NCBI GenBank assembly: GCA_943704525.1
Contig: CALSCQ010001423.1
Span: forward strand, 1-40,000
Direction of reading: 5' to 3'
DNA length: 40,000 nucleotides
DNA from: Pigoraptor vietnamica
Taxonomy: Eukaryota; Opisthokonta; Filasterea
Under the pieces are notes generated by a model that saw nothing but the letters and a program-made list of their open reading frames with translations, had not been told where the DNA came from and did no database searches. Shown here piece after piece: positions 12,467 to 25,799 of this stretch (positions are counted from its first letter, which is position 1; each line of letters starts with the position of its first letter). The position numbers and the translations under genes were made by a program.

Positions 12467-14452
12467 ATGACGAAGGCGTCGTACGGCCCGATTGTGCCCA
12501 CGAACGAGCTCACGCCGCAGTTGAGGCGGGAGAGCTCGAGCCTGCACGATGTGGTCATGGCCAGTTCGATCGCCATTCCCGAGGACGAAACGGACAAGCT
12601 TGAGGAGGAGCAGGCGCGTTGTATTGGCGGTGCGCGCTTGTGGCACGTGCACGTCACTCCTGTGCTTACACATGACGCGACGACCACAGATCCGCTTCAG
12701 CCTGCGCAAGCTGTGGGCGTTTGCGGGACCCGGCTTCCTCATGAGCATCGCCTACCTCGACCCCGGCAACATTGACTCGGACCTGCAGGCCGGCGCCGCG
12801 GCGGGGTACCACCTCCTCTGGGTGCTCTTCTGGGCCACCATGCTCGGCTGGATATTGCAGTCGCTCGCCGCCAGGCTCGGTGTCGTGACGGGTGCGTTTC
12901 GCGTTCTTCGCTGAGTTTTGCTGCTGTTTTGTCCCTAGGTTCGGCTGTTCCGTGTTCGTCTGTGCCATTCGTTGTGTCGTTTGTGAGTTCATATTCGCGT
13001 CGTGAAGAATGCATGATACCGCGCACTGTCCCTCGTCTCTCGTCTCACACTCGGCCGCGCGTGTGCAGGTAAGCACCTCGCCGAAGTGTGCCGCGAGTCG
13101 CACCCGCGCGCGCCCCGCATTGCGCTCTGGATCATGACGGAGCTTGCGATTATCGGCAGTGACATACAGGAGGTCATTGGGTCGGCAATTGCAATCAACA
13201 TTCTCTCCGCCGGCAAGGTCCCTCTCTGGGGCGGCGTTCTCATCACGGCGTTTGACACGTTCACGTTCCTCTTTCTCGAGAACTACGGCCTGCGCAAGCT
13301 CGAGGCCGTCTTCGCGGTGCTTATCGCGACCATGGCGGCGACGTTTGGCGCGCAGTATGTGATTGCGTCGCCGAACCAGGCCGACGTCATCCGGGGTGTG
13401 GTCGTGCCGTCGCTTCCGAGTGGCGCCATTACGCAGGCCGTCGGTCTCATTGGCGCGGTGATCATGCCGCACAACATCTACCTCCACTCGGCCCTCGTCC
13501 AGGTGCGTGGATGCGCTGAGTGTGCATTGCGTGTGCCTGTGTGGTGTGTTTGTGTGGCTGTGTGCCTCTTTTTCTTTTGTGTGCACTTGTTGGCTGTATT
13601 CATGTACCCTGCTGACGGGTATGCCGTGCTATGCAGTCGCGGAGCATCGACCGCAAGTCGCCCAAGAAGATCCGCGAGGCCAACTACTACTACCGCATCG
13701 AGACGGCCATTGCGCTGCTCGTCGCGTTCGTCATTAATCTCTTTGTCGTCTGCGTCTTTGCGCACTCGTTCTACGGGCAAGGGTACGACTCGGACGCCTT
13801 CGACATTTCGAGCGCGGGAACGAAGCTTGCGGAAAAGTTTGGCACGTACGCCAAGTACGTGTGGGCGGTCGGCCTGCTTGCGGCGGGGCAGTCGTCGACC
13901 ATGACGGGCACCTACGCCGGCCAGTTTGTGATGCAGGGCTTCCTGGACCTGCGCATCGTCCCGTGGAAGCGCGTCCTCCTCACGCGGTCGGTCGCGATCA
14001 TCCCCGCGATCATTGTGGCGACGGTCACGCAGGACTCGTCGCAGGTGCTCTCGACCATGGGCGAGTGGCTCAACATTCTGCAGAGCGTGCAGCTGCCGTT
14101 TGCGGTCATCCCCGTCCTCGCGGCGACGTCGTCGACGGCGATTATGGGCGCGTTCCGCATTGGGCGCAAGCTGGAGGTCTTCTGCTGGGCGGCGGCGGTG
14201 CTTGTCATCGGGACCAACTTTTATCTAATCGAGAATTTCGCGAGCGAGAATCTTCCGCACGCGCCGTACGTGTACGTGCTGCTCGGCCTGCTCGCGATTG
14301 TGTACGTCGGCTTCATCGGGTACTTGGCGTCGCGCTCTGAGCTCGGCGAGGCCATTCGCGGGCTGCTGTGCCGCGGCAAGGCTGCGAGCGACGACGAGCG
14401 GCGCCCGCTCATTCGCGACGAGAGCGCCGACTCTGTGAACAACGCCAACTGA
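12467..14452 (+). CDS. NRAMP: NRAMP/SLC11 divalent metal ion transporter (4 exons)
   Basis: Proton-coupled import of Fe2+/Mn2+ across a plasma or endolysosomal membrane. Exons: 12467-12613, 12690-12891, 13069-13502, 13637-14452, giving 532 residues, the usual NRAMP length. TM1 holds the metal-binding DPGN (about 73-76) and TM6 the MPHN motif with its metal-selective Met (about 249). [26 protein letters not shown] and [20 protein letters not shown] are hallmark segments. The C-terminal tail has DERRPLI (14394-14414), an ExxxLI acidic dileucine signal. Intron 1 is uncertain: the reading given uses a GC donor (GCGCGT, 12614) and a 76-bp intron. A GT donor at GTGCAC downstream also keeps frame but leaves an intron of only about 43 bp. 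A longer N-terminus from 12287 is possible but unlikely. Confidence 0.95.
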
Positions 14453-14612
14453 GCACTGTTGGGTTGGGGCTCAAAGGGCAGGCGACGGCCTGTGCGTTGC
14501 GCGTGCGTGCGTCTGCGGCATCACTAAAGCTGCACTTTCACTGTATCCATTTGCCAACAACACGCAATTGACCCGAAACGCAAGCGATGCCAGTCTTTTG
14601 TCCGACGTTGCT

Positions 14613-16201
<1,589 letters not shown>

Positions 16202-16448
16202 GGCCACAGGAGGTGTTCGCAACTACAACATCTCAGAAGGCGCCACTTCGTTCGTCAGTGCGACGCTGTGTCTCCGCGAAAGTGTGGGCGTGTGTGTGTG
16301 TGTGTGTGGCGTGCTTTTGGGTATAGTCAGCAGCAGAGTCACACGGGGACTGATGATGGCATGCTTGCTCCACTTCGTCATGTGGTCAAACTCCAGTGGT
16401 GCATCACATCAAGCTGCAGTACCCAAACGCCACGATCGCGTCTCGGCC
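16202..16448. promoter_or_regulatory. short divergent spacer PDSS2 / PAAT-like gene
   Basis: About 250 bases between divergent start codons, with a short GT run near 16289-16310. No E-box or ACCCCGGATG was seen here, although GTCACGTGGG occurs just inside the plus-strand gene at about 16455. The divergent arrangement implies a shared promoter. Confidence 0.35.
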
Positions 16449-17696
16449 ATGGACGTCACGTGGGCACTCTCCGCCAACTGGGCGTCGGACGGCGCCTCTC
16501 CTCTTCCGTCAGCACTTGCGCTGCGCAGCGAGCAGTCGGTGAGCAGTGTGGTCGCGGCTGGCGCCGTGACGGCGTCTGTCGCTGCGTGGGAAGGCACGTG
16601 CGCCTTGCGTCGACCGGCGGAGGGCGTGCGCTGCGAGATCAACGTCAGCGTGCTTTCGGTTGGGGCGGCGCTATGCAAGCTGCGCATCGATTCGATCTCC
16701 ATACGTTCCTCCGCACGCGTGTGCGAGCTCTTTTCAGAGGGCGCGTATGTCGGATCAGCAAAGTCCGCTCCCGTGGCTGCGCCGCAGAGCGCGAGTGGCG
16801 AGTCCCAAGACAGCGCGGCTTTGCCGAGTGGCGTTGCGTTCTTCGACGTTGCCATTCGCCCGGATGCGCTTGTTGTGCGCACGGACGTCCTGCCAGCAAG
16901 CGAGCGCGCGCGCGGTCGACTCGTCCTCAGATTTGCGTCGCTGGCAAACGACGCGTCCGTTCTGCATCTCGCCGCTCTCACCGTGCGCTACTCTTCGGTA
17001 CCAAACGACGCACCGGCCGGCGCGGGCATTGACATGGCGGCCGTGCGCGGCATGCTGGGCGGTGGCGAGGGCGCCATGCACCCGGGCGCGCGGGCACTGA
17101 TGGACGCAGTGGAGCGGCAGCAGCGCGGCGCTCTTCCCGCGCACCAGCTGCTTGCCTCCGGTGCCGCACTCATGGGCCTTGCTGGCGCACTCGGCGGCGC
17201 ACGGACATCGGCCCTCACCGCGCTCCCTGTGCCTGCCATCCCCATGACTACTACGTCCATCCACGTAGCAGGCGACGGCCTCTCGTCATGCGCTGCACCC
17301 GCCCAACGGGATTCTGAAGAACCTCCGCAACGCATGCCCGAAGCGCTGTCGTCACACAGACCATCACCATGCGTGCCCGAAGCGACATTGTCGCATGCGT
17401 CCACGTGCGAGAGCGCCGGCGGCAACCTCGATGGGCAACAGTCACCACAACGGAGCGTGCTTGATTCTGCCATCACTCGCGACGGCCATGATGTGCCGGG
17501 CAACAGCGACGAGGACATGCGTCGCATTGTGCGCGAGGAGTTGCGTGCGATGGAGGCGCGCCTGGCGGGCCGTGTGGAGGCGGCGTGTCGCGACGCGTGC
17601 GATGCGGCTGTTGCGCGGATTGAGCGTCGCATTGACGAGGTCGCCGCACAACTGCGACTTGGACTTGCGCTGCGTGGGCTTGGGGCGCCCTCGTGA
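16449..17696 (+). CDS. PAAT-like protein (C10orf88 family), tentative
   Basis: Single exon, 415 residues. The N-terminal 190 residues look like a compact beta-rich domain (alternating hydrophobics, CEINVSVLSVGAALCKLRID, GRLVLRFASLA). At about 202 comes MLGGGEGAMHPGARALMDAV, then EERQQ-like sequence. As I recall, this pattern resembles the MSPGAQQLM segment of human ATPase PAAT, a mitochondrial protein linked to ABC transporters. A low-complexity Ser/Pro/Glu stretch (about 270-350) follows, then a C-terminal amphipathic helix with MRRIVREELRAMEARLAG and IERRIDEVAAQLRLGL, a likely coiled coil. No signal peptide or membrane span is seen. The frame is open further upstream; this ATG was chosen because the domain begins right after it. 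The family call is from memory and may be wrong; a real gene is likely. Confidence 0.6.
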   Translation: MDVTWALSANWASDGASPLPSALALRSEQSVSSVVAAGAVTASVAAWEGTCALRRPAEGVRCEINVSVLSVGAALCKLRIDSISIRSSARVCELFSEGAYVGSAKSAPVAAPQSASGESQDSAALPSGVAFFDVAIRPDALVVRTDVLPASERARGRLVLRFASLANDASVLHLAALTVRYSSVPNDAPAGAGIDMAAVRGMLGGGEGAMHPGARALMDAVERQQRGALPAHQLLASGAALMGLAGALGGARTSALTALPVPAIPMTTTSIHVAGDGLSSCAAPAQRDSEEPPQRMPEALSSHRPSPCVPEATLSHASTCESAGGNLDGQQSPQRSVLDSAITRDGHDVPGNSDEDMRRIVREELRAMEARLAGRVEAACRDACDAAVARIERRIDEVAAQLRLGLALRGLGAPS

Positions 17697-18002
17697 CATC
17701 GAAGCCGTTCATTTTACTCGCACGCGCCACCCGCACCTTCAGCGCTCGTCTCGCTCTCGGCCAGTGTTTCCCTGTGTGACCGTTTTGCCGCACTCTCCAA
17801 TAATCGCCTGTCGTCTGCGGTGACGTGCGGGCCCTAGCATGTGGCGCATTTATAGGGCACTTTCGCACGCGCTTTGCCCTGTGTGCCCCAATCGACCCTC
17901 ACTAGTTATGTGCAACTATTGCTGGAGATGGGTCGCAATAACAACTGCTCCGAATTCGCAATATTTGTATGGAAATTGCCGCATTCATTATGTTATTTTT
18001 TT
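17697..18002. other. intergenic, nothing recognised
   Basis: 306 bases after the stop of the PAAT-like gene. It becomes AT-richer toward 18000 and includes a run of nine T at about 17998. I see no motif match or coding signal. Confidence 0.4.
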
Positions 18003-18590
18003 TTTGTCACGCTATTGTCAAAGCCCCTTCTGTTTGAGCTCGTCCTTCTTCCACTCGAGCCATCCTTCGCAAGCGAACATCCCTCGTCCACTACCGCACT
18101 ACGAATTAGCGCAATGCCCCTCGCCTCGTCACGTGGCACTCCAACTGTGCCACTGTAGAGATGACATCCGAAGCCACTCATTGCCGCAAAGTGGCCCACT
18201 ACGGCCTCTCCCACTGCGCAAGAGCCGCCGGCACGTCACGTGGCACGCCGAGCCAATGTATATGCAACAGCCGAGTAAGAACATCGCCACCACACACCCG
18301 CCGTGCGCAGACGCCACGAAGAGCGAATGCGCCTTCACAGGTCCACTTCCGTCCCAATGCACTCCAAGTAGCCATAACCCCATCTCAAACGCAGCACGCA
18401 CGGGGTCGCCCTCGTCGCCAGCGCAGAGAAGGAGAGACGCACTCGAACAAGCACGGCCTTGCGATGCTTCGTCGCCTCTTGATGAGAAGGGCCGCCCAAT
18501 CTGCAACAATACAGCACGCTAAGCGACACGTGAGCGCGCGCCTCCTCCACTTCGGAGCGCCTCTCCGAACAGCGTCCGCGCACGCTTCAG
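18003..18590 (-). pseudogene. Sel1-repeat gene relic, copy 1
   Basis: On the minus strand the peptides MGEAVVGHFAAMSGFGCHLY, GTVGVPRDEARGIALI, SAVVDEGCSLAKDGSSG and KAHSLFVASAHGGCV show the spacing of Sel1/TPR-like repeats (Ala, Gly and aromatic residues about every 36 positions). They fall in different frames, so no intact gene is present. The first part (revcomp of about 18380-18540) is roughly 80% identical by eye to plus-strand DNA at about 29915-30105, the second relic here. Both are therefore copies of one host gene family. No start codon or full set of repeats is left. Sel1 proteins act as scaffolds, but no function should be assumed for this relic. Confidence 0.65.
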
Positions 18591-18825
18591 TTCGAACGGC
18601 GCAAAGTGAAACGCCCTCAACCCGCACTCAACGAGTTATCCTAAGGGAATGCGTGCCTTCACCTCTTCACGAAATGTGGCGTCTTCAAAGTACTTTCGAG
18701 TGCAAAGCGACACACGCGTTCACGGCGGACGAGGCGAAAGAGACGAGCGCACGTCTTGGCCAGCGCGCTCCTCTCTCCATTCGTCAGATAAGGAAGCACG
18801 TGATGACAATCGTCTCCGGGGAAAG

Positions 18826-19041
18826 ATGTCTAAGTTTGGCAAAGCGGTCGCGAGGTTCAAGGCAAGGCAGATGGGACAGGCCCCCATGCTTGCGAAGGGA
18901 ATTGAACGAATGACAGCCGGTGAAAAACAAGTGTGGAGGGGGGTCACGTGTGCGTCTGCGTGTGTGTGTGTGCGTGTGGAGGGGGGGTCACGTGTGCGTC
19001 TGCGTGTGTGTGTGTGCGTGTGTCAGCGCGCGAGATTGTGA
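18826..19041 (+). CDS. small ORF or first exon, unknown
   Basis: An ATG with a purine-rich leader (GGGGAAAG) begins MSKFGKAVARFKARQMGQAP and a further 15 ordinary-looking residues up to TAGEKQ, where CAA|GTGTGG could be a splice donor. Beyond that the frame runs through a tandem duplication rich in GT and stops at 19041. The basic, amphipathic start could be a mitochondrial or ribosomal small protein, but I recognise no family and found no convincing second exon. It may be chance. Confidence 0.2.
   Translation: MSKFGKAVARFKARQMGQAPMLAKGIERMTAGEKQVWRGVTCASACVCVRVEGGSRVRLRVCVCVCQRARL
18931..19023. repeat. tandem duplication of a 43-bp GT-rich unit
   Basis: GTGTGGAGGGGGGTCACGTG followed by a GT-rich tail occurs at 18931 and again at 18974, the second with one extra G. 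Each copy contains CACGTG. Confidence 0.85.
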
Positions 19042-19262
19042 TCACTACGAGGCAGCTGCGATACTGAGACAATAATAGGACATTCGAAGCACGTAAGCTA
19101 ACGCCAACTCTCGTTGCAAAGCCTACAGCGGGTGAACCATGAGGCACACTCACACGCAAGTCAATACGAGGAATCGAACACATGACACTAAGAAAATAGT
19201 CGACTGACGGACAACACACGGACATGAAACGCTGACCGTACCACCAGAATTGAGTGCGCATC

Positions 19263-19470
<208 letters not shown>

Positions 19471-19482
19471 ACTCTCTCTCTC

Positions 19483-20164
19483 TTCTTCCAAGTCGTTACG
19501 TCGTGAAAAGCCTTCTTCCTCAACAGCTGCTCGCCAAGCAGTTATGTCAGCAAGCGAGCACGCTCACGGAGTTTTTATCCCCATGCTCGCAGCAACTTCG
19601 GGGCCGCTGTGCGAGGAATGCTTCAGTCGCTCGTGTCGAGCGAGATGCGCGTGAGAGGGACTGAATCCCTTTAAGTGATCCCACTCTCATCCGGGGTGCT
19701 CTTTGCGCTTTGGCTCGAGCACGCCTCCTGGGAATGGCCCGTTGCCCCCCACGACCGATCGGAGGGGCTGTCAAATTGAAAATGCGCCCAATTTCAGTGC
19801 ACATTTGGCCACTTCTTCAAATAGAACTGGGCGCCTTTCCCGCCCAGTGTCCGGGTGACGGGCCACTCGGTCATGCATTGGCTATTCCTCTGCACGCACA
19901 AACGACGCACGAACACTCGCACTGCGCCATCTCACCTTTTACACACCGCTCTCTTCGTTGCGACGTGGCCCACACTCGCGTACGGACGCGTTGTATGTGG
20001 CGATTCGATAGCGCGGGGGAATCGTTTTCCTCGCGCCGTTTTTGCGCGTGTGTATGTACGTGCCCGTTTGAGTGACGCGCGTTTAACGGCACACGCCGCC
20101 AACCATGCGGTGAACAGCCCACGAGTGCCCGGGTGCTTCCGCGCCCTCGGCGTGCACCGCTGCG
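19483..20164 (+). promoter_or_regulatory. upstream region of the adenylyl cyclase
   Basis: 682 bases with no supported gene. ACCCCGGATG is present on the minus strand at 19688-19697, about 470 bases before the cyclase ATG. An in-frame TGA at 20114-20116 upstream of that ATG supports the start at 20165. Short open frames here have no family likeness. Confidence 0.35.
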
Positions 20165-23100
20165 ATGGTCCTTGAGCACATGCCCCGCCCTGCTTCGGCG
20201 GGTGTGCGGGACTCTGTCGCTATCGTCAATGTCAGCCTCTCGACGGCGCTCGCCGACGTAGCGCATCCGGAGGGCTTTCGTCCCAAACCGAAGGTACGAA
20301 CGGCCGCTGTGTGGGACACTGCGTGCATCCTTTTCTGTTTGCGACGGAATTCTTTGAATTGTTGCAGTGTGCTCTGTCGTTATTTCCGCTTTTTTGTTTG
20401 CGCAATGCCCTTGGTTGCCGTCCCTCACGAGTTGCCGCACGCACGCAGACGCCCGTGCGTGGCAAGCGGCCGCCGCTGTGTCGCACCATTGTAAGCGAGT
20501 GCGTCATGGCCCTTCGCCGCGCGCCGGTGGTGGAAAACATTCGCACGCTCGAGAGTTTGGCGCGAACGAGCGAAGACATTTCCCGCCAATTGGTCCGAGA
20601 GGGCGCCGTGAGCGAGCTTTTCCGCGTGATGCAAATTCAGCCGCAGCTCACAAGCATCCTAGGCCACTGCCTCCGCGCACTCGCCGCCCTCAGCACGACG
20701 TCAGAGGGCGACCGCGCCGTGTGCGCCGGCGGCGGCGTGCGGACGGTCCTCGCTGCCGCCGACGCCATCTTCTCGCAGAGTGACGACTCGCCGCGTGGCA
20801 TCAGCGCATCTCCGGAGAGGCGAAGTGTGCTGGAATCTTCCGTGCGCTCGGCGGGTGTGCGTGAGCGAACGGCGCAGTCGGGGACGCACAGAAAGGCCGT
20901 CAGCGCAACCGACGGCTCTCCACGTCAGTTCCATGCGCACGCCAGCGGGGACTCGTCCGGCAGTTCGGGCTCCGGCGGCTCGTCCGCTAAAGGCCCGCGG
21001 TCACGACACGCGGAGGGCGAGGGGCGCGAGGACGACAGCAGCGCGCGAGTGGCCGAGCACGTGCGGCACGGGAACGGCGTGCGCCTGCAGCCGATCCTGT
21101 CCACGCGAGAGGACGACGTGCACGGGTCGAACACGACGCTCGCATCCCAGGGATCGTCGCCCGCCAGCCGCGGCGAGAACGGGTCCGGGCAGGAGCAGAA
21201 AAGGGACACTTCAGGCGCTGTGCGGGAGAGGCGCGCTTCAATTTCGCGCCGCACGCGTCCCTCGCTCTCGATGGCCGACCACGCGCTTGTGCACGACAGC
21301 GCGAACGGGCGCCGCGCGTCCGTGTCCCTTTCAGCCTTGCCGGCGCGCACAAACCTCGGCTTTGCGACCGACTGCGACTCTGACGCAGTGGGGCTCTTTG
21401 GCGTGAAGCTCGGCACCTTCGAGCGGCGCGTGGTGCCCCGCAGGTCCTCTGGTTCGCAGAGTTCGCTGCGCGGCCTCGCCCAAATTGGCAGCGTCGCGGG
21501 CGGAAGTGGGTCGTCCTTGTTCTTCGGTTCGAACCGGTCGAGCGTCGCGGAGGGTCCGGTGTCCACGACGCGCGTCACTGAGGAGCCCGAGGACGCGGAA
21601 ATTGTGGATGTGACGGAGCGATTGCTGGAACTGTTTCGCGAGCAGGTGCGCGGCAGCCAGCGCGCGTTGCAGTCCGAGTCGCTGGTGGAGGCCGTGGGTC
21701 GCATGGACGTTGCAGAGCTGCGGCGGTCACTCGTGTATGCGTCGGGAATGTTCGGCAGGCTCGGTAGGCTTGTCGCGCTCCTCGAGAGCATTGGCGCAGA
21801 GGTGTGTATGCGTGCGTGTGTGCGTCTGTGTGCACGTGCGAGTTCAAATATGCGAGTGTGTGCGTGTGTGTATGTGTGTGTGATATTGTGCTCTCGCAAG
21901 CATGCATTATCCTAATGCCTACCTTCCTTCCATTTCAGGTGTCTGCCGAGTCGCTCACCGTCCCACTCACGGAGGCCGTGCGCGAGTTGCTTTCTGTGCG
22001 CTACGCGGCGCTTTACGTTATCGACTTTGAGCGCAACGAGCTGTGGACGTCCTGTCCGCCGTTTGTCGAAGGGGAGTCGCCCCCGGCGCCCGCGCACCCG
22101 CACTACAAGCGGTGGCTTCCCATCACGGCCGATGTGATGGGCGCTGTCGTGCGCACGGGAGAGAGCGTCTACCTCGAGTGCCCATCGCGGTGCGTGGGCT
22201 AGTTTTTCTCCCGTTGTTATACTCCCTGGCCGGCCGCCTATTTAAGCCGTTGCGTGTGCCGTGTACTGTGCCGAGCACAGTAGCAAAACTTGCTTACGCG
22301 TGCACCGCACTTCCTTTTTCAGGGATCCCCGGTTCCAAATGTCCGAATTCGGGTCCAACACGACGCTCTGCGTGCCCGTCAAATCCCCGCCCTCGGGCGA
22401 CTCTCCCGGCGGACGCCTTCTCGGCGTGCTTGTGGCTGTCGCGCTGGACCAGGACGTCGAGACTCCGCTGTGTCCGGACGCGTCGGTCCGCACGCGGTTC
22501 GATCCGGAGGACGAGCTGCTCCTTCGCACGCTTGCGCGGGAGAGCGCATCTGTGCTGCAGAAGGCGCTGGACCTGCAGGTGCTGCTGAAGGCGCAGCAGC
22601 GCGTGTCCGTACTGCTGGACACGACGCGCATTCTGTCGTCGGAAGTGGAGCTGGACGGCCTCATCCGCGTCATCTCGCAGTCGGCCAAGACGCTGCTGCA
22701 GGCGGACCGGTGCACCATCTTCCTGCTGGACACGAACACGGTGCGCTCTGTTCCCTTTGCCGTCGCCCGCTGAACGGGTTGTGCTTATTGTCTGCGTCGA
22801 TTTCCACACACACACATTCTCGTTTTGAATCGATGGGTTCCATTTTACGACTGCCTCTGCACTGAGGTTTCTGGAGTTTAGCCACCGGTGTTAATGTCTT
22901 CTGCTAATTGTCGCAGTCTGAGCTGTGGACAAACGTGTACGATTTTGACGGCCGCGTGCGCGAAATCCGCATCAAGACGACGATTGGAATTGCGGGCGCC
23001 GTTGCTACCACCGGCCGCGTCGTCAACATCCCCGACGCATATCTCGACTCGCGGTGTGTGTGCGTGCGGCTACGTTACAGACCTGTAACTTGTTTAGTCG

Positions 23101-25799
23101 ATCGTCTATATATGCGCGGCGCGTACATAGCAGGCTTTGTTTTCCGTTCAGCTCTATGGTACGCGGCTGACCCTAACCCTGCCCTTGTGTCGCGCAGCTT
23201 CAACCAGGACATTGACCGGCGCACGGGGTATCGCACGAAGAGCATGATCGCGATGCCCATAGTGAACATTGGGGGCGAAATCATCGGCGTCATCCAGATG
23301 ATCAACAAGCTCAGCGGGTCGCACTTTACGAACGAGGACGAGCGCCTGCTCAACGCGTTCTCGTCGCAGGGTACGCGTTGGCCCTCGTGTCGCATTCCGC
23401 TGCAGGCACACATGCACGCACGTGCGCACTCATGGACACACGCACACACGCACCGCTCCTCTTTAGCGCTCCTGCTCAGTGTATCATGTCTGACGCCGCC
23501 TGCGAATCCCCCGCAGCGGCCGTTGCCATCGAAAAATCGAAGCTCTTCCAGAAGTCGGCGCACATGCGACAGTACCTCGAGAACATCCTAGGAAGCATCA
23601 ACAGCACGGTCTTCACGCTCTCGCCCTCGGGACACCTGGTGCGTGACGATGGCCTGTGCAAGCATCCCCACACACACACACACACACACACACATGCACC
23701 ACTTGCGTGACTGTCTCTGACCGTCTGCTATCTGTGCAGGTGACGCTCAACCGCACGGACCTTCTCTCGCGCCTCGGGGTGTCGCGTGCGATAATGGCGA
23801 ACGGCTCGTACTACTCGTGGCTTGGCGATGCGAACCGAGGGCTCGCCGAGGCCATAGAGCGCGTGTACAAGACGGGCGTGGCGGTGCAGGGCACGGACTT
23901 TGTGCTCGTCGGTCCGCAGGGCAGCGTCGCCGTCAACTACAGCCTCGCGCCGCTCGAGGGGCGGCTGAAGCGGGACGGCAACGTCTACTGGTCGCGCATT
24001 CGCAACTGCCTGCGCCGTCTGCAGGGCATCAACAAGCACGTGCGCAGCGCGAAGGAGGCGCGTCGTCAGAGCCTGGAGGCGGACGGGTCGTTTGCGCTGG
24101 CGGCGGACCCCGACGGTGCGGAGATTCTCAACTTTGAGCAGAACTTCTGGGCGACGTACCGCGCGCAGCAACAGTACCATCGGACGGAACAGGAGTTCAA
24201 CGGCGTCGTCGTTGTGATTGACGACATATCGAAGGAGAAGAAGATGATGGCCACCCTCGGGAGGTACGTGCTTGTTTGTGTGTGTGCGTGTGCGTGTGTG
24301 TGATGTGAGGTGCATGTTGCATTTGTTCTGACTGTGTTCTTCTGTGCTTGTGCTTCGCAGGTACATGTCGCCGTCGCTTGCGCAGCAGGTGCTCGAGGAG
24401 GGCGGGCAGAAGCTCGGTGGCACTCGTCAGAAGGTGACGGTGATGTTTGGGGACGTGCGGGGCTTCACCAACATGAGCGAGTCGATGGACCCACGTGACC
24501 TCGTCGACACGCTCAACGGCTACTTTGAGTGCGCCGTGGAGGCCATCAACCAGAACAACGTGCGTGACGCGCAGACATTCCTTCCACTCCCACCCTGTGT
24601 GATGCATGTTGCCAGCAGTCCTCGCCCTCTTCTCTTGTTACTGAGGAACAGGGTTTCTTTCCCTCATCTGCTCTTTATATTACTGCGACTATGCTGCCGT
24701 GTCTCTCGCTTGTTTCTCACTTGTCTGTTACTCCATCCCATCGCCGTTCCCGCCACTGAAATCGGCCGCGTGCGCAGGGTATTCTCGACAAGTACATTGG
24801 CGATGCGGTGATGGCCGTCTTCGGCGTTCCCTTCGTCGCGGCGGACGACGCCGTTCGCGCGTGTCGCACGGCGCTCCAAATGCGGCGCACTGTGGGGCGC
24901 CTCAACGACCGCCGCTCACAGCGCGGGGAGGCGCGCCTCGGCTTCGGCATTGGGATCAACACGGGTGCGTGAGAGCGCGCAGCATTTGTCCGTTATGTGT
25001 GCTTGTCGTGGCACGGGATGTTTTGCGTCGTATTCATCGAATCGCGTGAGCGTCGTCTGGACAACTGCGTCGCAGTGCTGCGAGTGCGCTGTGCTCAGCG
25101 TGCGTCATCTGCGCTGCAGGCGTGGTTGTCAACGGCAACGTCGGGTGTCTCAAGCGCATGGAGTACACGGTCATCGGCGACAGTGGGTGGCTGCTTTGAT
25201 TGCGTCACATCGGCGTCACTCTGCATGCACGCATCCGCTGTTCCTCGTTGTGTAGAGGGCTGTGAAGGGCGCGCACGTGACAATATTGCCCAGCACACAT
25301 CCGCCGTAGTAGAGAACTGCAGAGGGCTCTCACGTGACATGCTTGCTGACCGTTCGCTTTACCCATTCCAGGCGTCAATCTGGCCTCGCGTGTAGAGGGC
25401 CTGACCAAGAAGTACCACGTGACCATCCTCATCACCGAGTTTACGCTCGCGGACACGGGCGATCTCTTTGTGGTGCGGGAGGTCGATCGCGTGCGCGTCG
25501 TGGGCAAGAAGCGCCCCATCGCCATCTACGAGCTGCTGTGCGAACGCGCCGCCGACCCCTCGGTTGCCGCGGAGGCAGAGGACGCCGACGTGCAGCGCGC
25601 GCTGTCGGTGGCGCCCGTGTATGAAAAGGGGCTTGTGGCGATGAGGGAGAGGCGGTTTGGCGATGCCATTGCGCTGTTTTCCGAGTGCTCGGGTGCGGGC
25701 GACGCCGTGTCTGAGATGATGCTTGAGCGGTGCCAACACCTGAGCGAGGCGGGGGTGGGCGAAGACTGGGACGGTGTGTGGAACGCCGACGGAAAGTAG
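20165..25799 (+). CDS. class III adenylyl cyclase with GAF domains (12 exons)
   Basis: Makes cAMP from ATP; no signal peptide or membrane span, so probably cytosolic. Exons: 20165-20293, 20449-21801, 21939-22189, 22323-22740, 22917-23053, 23198-23370, 23517-23638, 23740-24263, 24361-24559, 24778-24964, 25120-25182, 25372-25799, giving 1327 residues. Residues about 45-430 are Ser/Arg/Gly-rich and probably disordered. A GAF-like domain (about 495-690) is followed by a GAF with NK (799-800), F806 and DE (810-811), the NKxnFx3DE signature of cyclic-nucleotide-binding GAFs. A PAS-like region (about 830-1010) joins the cyclase domain. That domain has metal Asp1067 (VTVMFGD) and Asp1111 (DKYIGD), adenine-selecting Lys1107 and Thr1181 (YTVIGD), and catalytic Asn1188 and Arg1192 (VNLASR). 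Lys/Thr marks class IIIb, the group of CyaB1 and soluble AC. A C-terminal helical stretch follows (about 1240-1327). Cyclic-nucleotide feedback is inference. Confidence 0.94.
23667..23696. repeat. short (CA)n tract in cyclase intron 7
   Basis: About 28 bases of CA repeat between exons 7 and 8 of the adenylyl cyclase, interrupted by ATG near its end. Confidence 0.85.

Noticed and set aside
23169-23180. Telomere-like CCCTAACCCT
   Set aside because: A single 10-base match at the end of a cyclase intron, serving as its pyrimidine-rich 3' part; no array.
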